DNA of 64,000 nucleotides from Isoetes taiwanensis (Eukaryota > Streptophyta > Lycopodiopsida > Isoetales > Isoetaceae), in the NCBI GenBank assembly GCA_021234155.1, contig JAJEKV010000051.1, forward strand, positions 10,006,105 through 10,070,104, read 5' to 3'. The notes under the pieces were generated by a model, which saw only the letters and a list, made by a program, of their open reading frames with translations, was not told where the DNA came from and ran no database searches. This document shows positions 56,906 to 64,000 of this stretch, one piece after another (within the stretch, counting starts at the first letter, position 1; each line of letters opens with the position of its first letter). The position numbers were made by a program, and so were the translations under genes.

Positions 56906-59347
56906 ATGAATTTGGAACTTGAACCAAACAATGACAACATATGGATCAAGGAGCTTATTGCTTTACAATACGACAAGTGCAATATTGACAGCCTGAATTT
57001 TGCAGTTCAAAATATTCTAGCGTGCATTAAAGGCAAGGACATCCACTCTCTTATTACATTCAAGGAATGCAACCTACTTGATAAAAGATTTTCCCCGGTA
57101 ATGTATCTTGGATTTAATGGATGGTTTAAAGTATACCAACAAATCAAGATGGTAAACTTTGAATTTGCTAAGGCTAAGGATATTATTACTGCTGTCTATA
57201 CTGATATGAGCAGTATTCTTTATGAAAGAACCTGCCTTGAAGATTTACAGGCTAGTAAATTTGTGTTAGGGCTATCAGCCTTGGAAGCAGCCAATGACAT
57301 AACACCCTCATTTGACAACAAAAAAGATGAAGACGTCATCACTATTCAGAATAATGAGGAATTTCAAGGATGCCTGTTTTTTGAGGCAGATTTAGCAGAA
57401 GAAGTTACACAAAACATTGAAAAAGACAACAGTGGAGTTAGTGGTACGGAGGTAGAAGTTCCTAACCTCACCCTTAGCAATTCTTCATGCTATCCAATAC
57501 TTATTGAACAAACAGTTGAAACCTATTCTGCTGTTTACTCCCATGCCATTTGGACCAGCCTGAATTTTGGAGCACTCGCTCCAATAAATGTTGAAACATG
57601 GATGGCTTTATCTGGTGTTACAAAGGAAGAAGTGAAATATGCAAGGACAGCTGCAACAAGACTTGAAAAGGTATTCAACACTCTTGATGTTAATTTGCCT
57701 TTTAAAATGGACTTATTTGGCCTGACCTGTCTAAAGGATAGTATTATACAAGTGGAACAGAAGGGTCACATGGCATTCCCTAATATAGAGAGGGATGACT
57801 TTTATCTCAAGCGCATATGGAGGACTCATTGTCCTTATTTCAAGTGCAAATGTGAGAAGAAAGAAAAAAACAGCAGAAAAAGAGATGATGTTTGTAGATG
57901 CACAATTATTTGGCTGGACCAAGGGATATGGTTCTTAATGAACCATATGCATGAGTTATATCCTGATGCCTCACCTATTATGAAGATGGTCACTTTGACA
58001 AAATTTCTGAACCAGGAACTAAAACCTGCAGTAATAGCATATATTGGATACTTGGAAGTCAGAAAGACCATGCTGGACATGACTATTGCATATGCAGAAT
58101 CTCCAAAAAAGAACTTAAAAGTTATGTTTGGCAACAACAAAGTTGTTGAAGGGCAGTGACCGGGCTATCTGGGAACAAGTGGCGAGAAGTATTCTGCTAC
58201 ACATACCTATAGTCCCTCAGGATGATGTGGTGGTGCAGGTTTGGAAGGTTCATCCGGATGTTGTGTCTTCTTGTTTTGTGCGGTCTTGTTACCGGGTGTT
58301 GGCTATTCATGACACTCTGCCCCCTTCAAGCAAGTGGTCTCTGCAGCTTCCGGGTTCTCGATGGCGCTCGGTTTGGATGTGGACATGGAGCTCACTTCCC
58401 CCACCGAAGGTTAGGGTGCTTCTGTGGCAGGTGGTGCACCGCTGTATCAGGGTGAATGTCCTTGTGAGTCAGTTTAGGCTGGGTGTGAGCCCTCTTTGCC
58501 CTTGTTGTAGCCTTCATCGTGAGACTGTAGAGCATTGTATGGTTTTATGCCCTCACTTGCAGGCTGCCTGGGATTGGGTCAGGGCTCTATTTCAAGTGAG
58601 GTTGACTAGCCAGCAGTTGCTGCTTCATGTGTATCCTGGTGCTTGGCCGCTCTTGCGGCAGCAAGCCTTGCATCTGTGCGTGGCTTGGTTGGTGTGGTTG
58701 ATTTGGAAGCGGCGGCGGTTGTGGATCTTTCAGGGGATTCAGCAGCCTGCAGCCTCTCTGATTCCTCGACTCAGGTACAAGCTATTTCAAAGCTTTCTGG
58801 TGTTCCCGGGATTAGTAGAGTGGAAGTTTGCCATTTGGCGGGACTTCTTGGGTGTTGTAGATGGTGATGGTCGGTTTGTACAGCAGTAGAGTTGCAGTTT
58901 GTTTGTGAGTTTGTTGTGGAGTGTCGAGGTATCGCTGTCTCTTTGGGGCAGTTTTCCTTCATCCTCACTTGCTTTGTAACATTACCATTCTTTTAATATA
59001 TTGATGACACAGTTCTTCAAAAAAAAAACAAAGTTGCTGATATAGCTGAGAAGATGATCAAACCAGTTACGTTCATGAGCATGCAAAACTCTAACAGACG
59101 CTCTGGAGTCATGCAGAAAGCGTTGTATGTTCCCAAAAATGTTGGTACTAATTATGTTATCAAGACTCCTAAGATGCCACCTAGAATCAAGGTGGGCCCA
59201 AAGAAAGTTGACAATATCACTAAGATTACTGAAATTGGAAGTACCAGCACTGATGAAATTGTTACATCTCTGAGTGAAGATCTGCCTTTGTTGCAGATTC
59301 ACAATAGACTATTATGTCTTTTTGTTAAAATTTTCCAACTAGGATGA
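56906..59347 (+). pseudogene. ORF1 of the Penelope-like element, split by a LINE insertion
   Basis: From ATG 56906 the frame is open to the insertion at 58149 and resumes in the same frame from 59030 to 59347. Without the insert it is about 515 residues. It is mainly helical, with an acidic middle and a Cys/His cluster near the insertion (THCPYFKCKCEKK, then DDVCRCTI) that could bind zinc. Its C-terminal part is basic (VGPKKVDNITKITE). No nuclease or RT motif is present and I do not recognise the family. It precedes the RT ORF by 150 bases in another frame. ORF2 may be reached through a 3' splice site at 59496, for which I see no clear donor. Confidence 0.5.
58150..59027 (+). mobile_element. 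5'-truncated LINE with zf-RVT domain inserted in ORF1
   Basis: Bounded by ACAAAGTTGTTGA (58137-58149) and ACAAAGTTGCTGA (59028-59040), a 13-bp target duplication with one change, and ending in poly-A at 59018-59028. Its coding part is the C-terminus of a plant L1-type ORF2: the reverse-transcriptase zinc-binding domain, with KVRVLLWQVVHRCI, LCPCCSLHRETVEHCMVLC and a following Trp. The coding part stops at 58889 and a 3' UTR follows. The total offset of 891 bases is divisible by three, so ORF1 keeps the same frame on both sides. Confidence 0.9.
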
Positions 59348-59496
59348 ATATTCCTAAGTTTGGACGGATATTATACATAAACATTGGCCATTTGGCTTGG
59401 ATTTTTGAATCCATACTAAATAAAAAAGTTCCATCTTTTGTTGAAGTATAGTACATATAATACTGCTGTACTCACTAATTCCTGCTATGTCTGTAG

Positions 59497-61542
59497 GTCA
59501 CTCATAAATGGACCAGAACTACTGTTCGAGATATTAGCAGAAAATTACACCTGGTAAGTCATAAAGCTGAGGAAAAGAAATATATAATACACTTTACGTT
59601 TTTTAACAAAGCATTGGAAAAATTCAATATCAAAAGAATATTTCATATTGGTTTAGATGAATGTTTGCAAGAAAGGGGTATTGAACTATTGGATAAGACG
59701 ACCTTTTCATGGAGGTACATTGATCAGTTAAAAGATAAAGTATACAAACCTTTTACTATGTTTGCAGATGGTAGTAGGGTCAATTGTGCATGTAAAAACC
59801 CAAATCTTAAGAGATTCATTGATCCCAAGATTGGGCATATTAGAACCATTGATTTAGAAATTATTCACTGCCCAAAGCTTAGAAAAGTGTTTGCTAATGG
59901 TCTTAACCATATACCTGACCACTTTTTCAGTGTTGCTGTTCATAAATTTGAACTTCTAGATCTCACGGAAATTGACATCAAAAACATTACTGATATCCTT
60001 ATGCAATATGCCCATATGGATATTGTAGAATTCAAAAACAAGATGACACCAAAGAGATATTTATGGAATGATCTTGAAGTTAGAAAAAACATTGAATGGT
60101 TAAATAACAACCCATATATTGCTGGCCTAGACAAAGCAGCTAACAATGCTGCCTTCATATGCCAGAAACATATCCAGGATATGGCCATGTCTAGGTTGGA
60201 TAGTAATGATTTTGAAAAGTGCATGGAATCTGCTGAAGATATTAAAATGAAATGTATTAAAGATATTCAGACATTTCTGGGGAATGACACATGAATAAAG
60301 AAGAGTTTACCATATTTAATGGCTACGTACAAAGCACACAAATGTGAATACAGGTGGCTGACTAATGCCCATGACACGTTATTTTCTGAGGTAGCATCCA
60401 TTATTACAGCAATATTGAATAATTTCATTGAAAATTGGCCTAGCATTTGTGTTAGGGCCACGGCCAGATATAGATTATGGAGAAAAAAGCCACTAAATGC
60501 TTGTTGGATGGTGAACTCGCTTTATGATGTGGTTTTAAACCTACCTCTAAAAATACATGATGTTTTTTCTGCCGACATTACTAAATGTTATGAAAATATT
60601 CCCATATATGGTGAAGAAGGGATCATTGAAATTATGGATGCTATTACAGACATGGTATGGCAATATATGATGGAAGACTGCCATTTATTTGACCTTATTT
60701 TCAAAGTCAAGAATGACAAGGTACTGGTTAAATGGGTCAGATCACATAATGCTAAGGAATTTGTAAGCTGGAAAATGATCACCAGGGGTGAATTCAAGAA
60801 CATAAACTCATGGTTACTGACCCACTGTTTCTTGCAAATGGGTACAAAAACTTGGAAGCAAAATAGAGGCATACCAATGGGATTTGCATGCAGTCCAGCT
60901 TGGTGCAACTTATACTTGGCGTGGTTTGAACTTAGGTTCATAATTAAGCTGGCACAATCAGGAAGAGTAAAAGACATACACAGATTCCAGCATGCTTCAA
61001 GGTTTATTGATGATTTAAATATCATCAATTTTGGTCACTTAAGTGAATTCTTCTCTAGTCAATCACAGCTGACAATTTACAACCTTAACCACTTGGGAAT
61101 AAAGGATGAAACCGTTTACAATTATCAACAAGGTATGGATCATCCTATTGGTATTGAATGCAATTTCCTAAATGTTACTTTCAAAGTTACTGACCATGAA
61201 AGAGGTATTTTCGAAATCAGTAGATATGACAAAAGGTGTAAGCTACCATTTGATGTTGATAAATTTATAAAAGCCTCCAGCTGCAGGCCATATGGACATG
61301 CATCAAAAGTTATCATTTCACAGGTTGTACCGTATGTCTATGCCCATTCCAGTGCACTCAATGCAGCAAAAGACATATATGATTTAATCTGTGCTTTTTG
61401 CAACAATGGGTTTGCGCAGAAGGACATAATACAAAATGTGGTGGGAGTACTGCTGAATGAAGATTTTCCTGGTACACTCTATAAGGTAAATGACATGATT
61501 CACATTCTCAAAAATTTGTGCACTACAGAACGTATGATGTAG
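59497..61542 (+). pseudogene. Reverse transcriptase of the Penelope-like element (one in-frame stop)
   Basis: The frame is open from after TAG 59494 to 61542 except for TGA at 60292-60294, about 680 codons in all. In order: an N-terminal extension; LDKAANNAAFICQKH (60127-60171), a DKA variant of the Penelope DKG motif; after the stop, LMATYKAHKCEYRW in place of the GLPKIHK block; motif A FSADITKCYENIP (Asp codon 60574); motif B RGIPMGFACSPAWCNLYL (from 60865); motif C RFIDDLN (Asp codons 61009 and 61012); then a thumb-like tail ending KNLCTTERMM. The catalytic aspartates are present. The spacing and the IPMG..CSP motif fit Penelope-like rather than LTR, LINE or telomerase RTs. No GIY-YIG domain follows. 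Confidence 0.7.
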
Positions 61543-61667
61543 CAATATTGGTCGGTAGGGCCTGGCAACAAGGTCCTACTCACCTTGTTGCTTTTTATGT
61601 TACTCAAAATTGATAGCTTTATACTATCAAGCAGGCCCATCTGACCAACGGTTGGAGGAAGGTTTTT

Positions 61668-63785
61668 TTATTAAATGTATGGATGATTATTGTGGGCATG
61701 AAAAGGTAAAAAGCATGCCAAGGCAGGAGCCAATGCTGAAAGTAATATTGGACCAATGGTTAAGCTGGGTCATAATGGCAACATGTGGATTACACGATAT
61801 TGTATAAATGGCCTATGCTATGAAATACCTAGTTGCACACTTTGAGTTGTCACATGGAAATATATGTAATAAGCTGAAGGTTGTCTAAGAACACATGCAC
61901 TAACCTTGCATGGTGGTAAAAATACAAGGAAATGGCAAAGGGAAATTTGGCCGGTTATTGCAAGGTTGTAAAAATACAAGTAAATAGAAAAATGAAATTT
62001 GGCCGTATATTGGTAAAAAGGATGTTTACCTATTATCGAAAATTTTAGGGCAGATTGAACTCCAGGTTCTCAGCCAGTCTACAATAGAAATTCGGCCAGA
62101 GAAAAGCTCTGGCCACATCATTGCTATGGCTGGCATACAAATATACAGAAAAGGTAAATATTATCTGGAAGTTAGAACTGCTGGAAGCGTGAGCCATCTA
62201 AAACAGGTCTGGATTAAGGACTGTCGGTATTGTTATATAAGGAGGGACTTCGAATTTGAGTGCTTCAATATCTGCATTGCCTTGTTTGATCCTTTGTCGC
62301 CCATAATTCCATTGATGAGCAGAGAGATGGGAAGAAAGAAAGGGGACTTAAATCTGGCTACTAGAAAGAGGATGGCACAGGAAAAAGTGAATTCCAGCAA
62401 TAAGAGGAATTTGTTCCAATATCACAAGATGGCAAAGGTCTCTGAACCTAAGCTTGCATCAGAGACAATTGGAAGCAGTTTGAATGCCAAAGATGGGCTA
62501 GATAATCTGGAAATGGCTGAATTACCTGCTGCAGAAATGATTGCCACACATAGAAAGGCAGGAATAGATATGGACAAAGGTCTGGCAATGACCAAAGCAA
62601 GCGGATCTGCAAGCTTGAAGCATGGAGCTGAAGAAAATTCTAGCAAATCCAATGGGCTGGAGCGCACTTCTCAGGTTCTAATAGATTATAGCATTTTCTT
62701 ACATGGTAAATTTAGCTGATGATTTCTTCATAAATAGTTTATGCTGCAATACAACTTGTTTTATCATGAGATATTGTAGATCTAAAAAATAAGGGCCAGA
62801 AGTAGCTAAATATTGTTTAAACTGAAGTTTAAGATGATAAGGTTTAATAATTATGCTCAGGGTATATTGGCATTGGATATGGGTTTTAGCAAGGTTTTTA
62901 AGTTGAATGCATGCTGGAGCTGATTTTCACAAGATATTAATTGCTAATCTATTGAGCCATTAAATGAATGCATATGAATGCAACTTGATATTGGTTGGTT
63001 TACATTATGAGATAAGATGGATCTAAATAATTGCATGTAGGATCCTATGTTTGCTTGTAATAAGAATATGTGATGCACCAGCATGTAACATATGTTCTTA
63101 GCTTGAATATAGCCATAGTAAGACTGATGTATGTCTTTTAAGATGTCAGTAGACCTGTTAGGACTGGTACCATTTTTATCTACATTAGGCTGTGAAAATT
63201 TACTAGACGATATTCTGATCTGAAATAAAACTCAGGGCTTAGAGATGCTTAGTGGGAAATAAACATAAGTTCAAGAGGAGTATAAGGAAAAGTTCTAACA
63301 TATATGCAGCATATTGATTGTTTAAAAACAGGGGTAGTCTAGGGATATGGCAGACCTCGAGTATAGATCCATACGCTTATAGCTCTGCTGATACATGTTT
63401 GTATGATGAATTTAAATGGTTACTTGTAGCTTAGAAAAGTAACAGACAGTTGTATACTGTCGTGAACAGTTTTTTAAATGTCCTTACCCCATGATGTGTT
63501 TGTAAAACAAGCAGGGTGAAGGGGCATAAACCTAGAAAGTCCCATGACACCTGCTACCCTCAGCATGGCAACCATACTAATGCTTGTTTTTGTTGTTTTG
63601 GGTGCAGGTAACAGGACTTTTTACTCCCTGTATTGTTTTGTTCAAAAAATGGAAGATGGACAAAAAGCGAAAGTTCTTTCTTGTTAATTGGTCTTGAAGA
63701 CTTAAGCGTACATCTTGATTTTGGAATTGCTATTCCTATTTGTCTTTATCTTAAGTTTTACATAAAACATCCAGCATGTCAGATC
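61668..63785 (+). repeat. Right direct terminal repeat (pLTR)
   Basis: 2,118 bp partner of the left repeat, starting TTATTAAATGTATGGATGAT 126 bases after the end of the RT ORF. The hairpin arms GGCCAGAG/CTCTGGCC are intact at about 62094-62114. Confidence 0.85.
62126..62719 (+). CDS. 197-codon ORF in the right terminal repeat, unknown
   Basis: Copy of the 54698 ORF. Replacements are Cys to Tyr in the first line (QIYRKGK), Pro to Thr (LATRKRM), Ile to Thr (SETIGSS) and Lys to Glu (AAEMIAT). No promoter or splice context decides whether it is expressed. Confidence 0.35.
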   Translation: MAGIQIYRKGKYYLEVRTAGSVSHLKQVWIKDCRYCYIRRDFEFECFNICIALFDPLSPIIPLMSREMGRKKGDLNLATRKRMAQEKVNSSNKRNLFQYHKMAKVSEPKLASETIGSSLNAKDGLDNLEMAELPAAEMIATHRKAGIDMDKGLAMTKASGSASLKHGAEENSSKSNGLERTSQVLIDYSIFLHGKFS

Positions 63786-64000
63786 CAGGGATAGGTTCTG
63801 TACGTATGAAACTATTTTTTCCAGGCGGTATAAAATCACGTATTTTTGGGAAAAAAATCTTTTTTGTATTTTAATACTCGAAAACCTTACTGTTATTGTT
63901 TCTTTAAGCGTTCTAAGTTTTTAAACTGGAATCCCTATGCCCGACTTTTCGGAAAAAAGCCTTAATGTTAAACTACGGCGAAACTTTTTTAATGGCGGTA
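63786..64000. other. Right edge, nothing recognised
   Basis: AT-rich flank beyond the terminal repeat with A/T runs. It includes GCGGTATAAAATCACG near 63827, TATA-like but without an attached gene in the window. Confidence 0.5.

Larger units (their letters stand above)
54251..63785 (+). mobile_element. Penelope-like retroelement with 2.1-kb direct terminal repeats
   Basis: Direct repeats 54251-56352 and 61668-63785 bracket 5.3 kb of internal sequence. The internal part has an ORF1 of unknown function and a reverse transcriptase of Penelope type, all in the plus direction. Penelope-like elements are known to carry LTR-like direct repeats (pLTRs). No TG...CA ends, tRNA primer site or polypurine tract is seen, which argues against an LTR retrotransposon. 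No GIY-YIG endonuclease follows the RT, as in the endonuclease-deficient (Athena/Coprina-type) group. Two younger LINE pieces (56684-56879 and 58150-59027) interrupt it. One in-frame stop lies in the RT ORF. Confidence 0.65.

Noticed and set aside
54251-63785. Hammerhead ribozyme in the terminal repeats
   Set aside because: Penelope-like pLTRs often hold one. The only CTGATGA here (near 55290 and 62716) is not followed by a suitable GAAA and stems, so I do not call it; a covariance-model search would decide.
54251-63785. Telomere-associated element
   Set aside because: Only isolated TTTAGGG-like words (for example in ATTTTAGGGCAG) are present, with no telomeric array next to the element.
54251-63785. 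Tyrosine-recombinase (DIRS/Ngaro) element
   Set aside because: The long direct repeats could suggest it, but the RT motifs are Penelope-like and no recombinase RHRY tetrad was seen.

Overview
The window looks like nuclear DNA of a land plant with a large, repeat-rich genome. Genes are split by GT-AG introns. One gene is a plant-type Lewis alpha-1,4-fucosyltransferase (FUT13 family). The rest is mostly nested LTR elements, LINEs, Helitron-like ends, miniature elements and one Penelope-like retroelement. A fern or other non-flowering plant is my best guess. That is inference from the mix of mobile elements; no organellar, rRNA or tRNA marker is present. Nothing suggests a prokaryote: there are no operons, Shine-Dalgarno sites or CRISPR arrays.

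Layout. 1-6269: minus-strand LTR retroelement running off the left edge. It has a 1,581-bp 5' LTR, an initiator-tRNA-Met primer site, four nested hairpin repeats and two internal TATA-box/ORF modules. 6270-10667: mostly featureless, with a Helitron protein remnant at 9440-9724. 10668-12324: three-exon FUT13-like gene (minus) with a decayed duplicate of exon 2 in intron 1. 12325-33885: intergenic DNA with tandem duplications, Helitron-type termini, a decayed LINE (18268-19978) and two loci of a Helentron-like repeat family (23611-24680, 31630-32494). 33886-36861: complete seven-exon gene (minus) for a small basic protein with a UAP56-binding motif, probably an mRNA-export adaptor. 37291-37745: Mutator-type miniature element with a 9-bp target duplication. 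38147-40275: TRIM-like miniature LTR elements arranged as an inverted repeat.

40809-43200: decayed DDE transposase whose three acidic motifs resemble the RAG1/Transib catalytic core. 44117-44392: short ORF whose N-terminus looks like the histone H3 tail, beside a 20-bp tandem array. 46515-47516: unrecognised spliced gene (minus). 47988-50070: gag remnant plus 3' LTR. 52153-53021: two tandem SINE-like units with Pol III-type A and B boxes. 54251-63785: a 9.5-kb Penelope-like retroelement with 2.1-kb direct terminal repeats, an unknown ORF1 and a reverse transcriptase without a visible endonuclease. It is interrupted by two retroposed LINE pieces with clear target-site duplications.

How the parts fit. 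Only the FUT13-like and export-adaptor genes look like functional host genes. FUT13 would act in Golgi N-glycan maturation, and the adaptor would recruit the UAP56 helicase to mRNA in the nucleus. The strongest candidates for something undescribed are the RAG1-like transposase (40.8-43.2 kb), the long-terminal-repeat Penelope-like element (54.3-63.8 kb) and the covarying hairpin/TATA modules of the left LTR element (2.1-4.5 kb).
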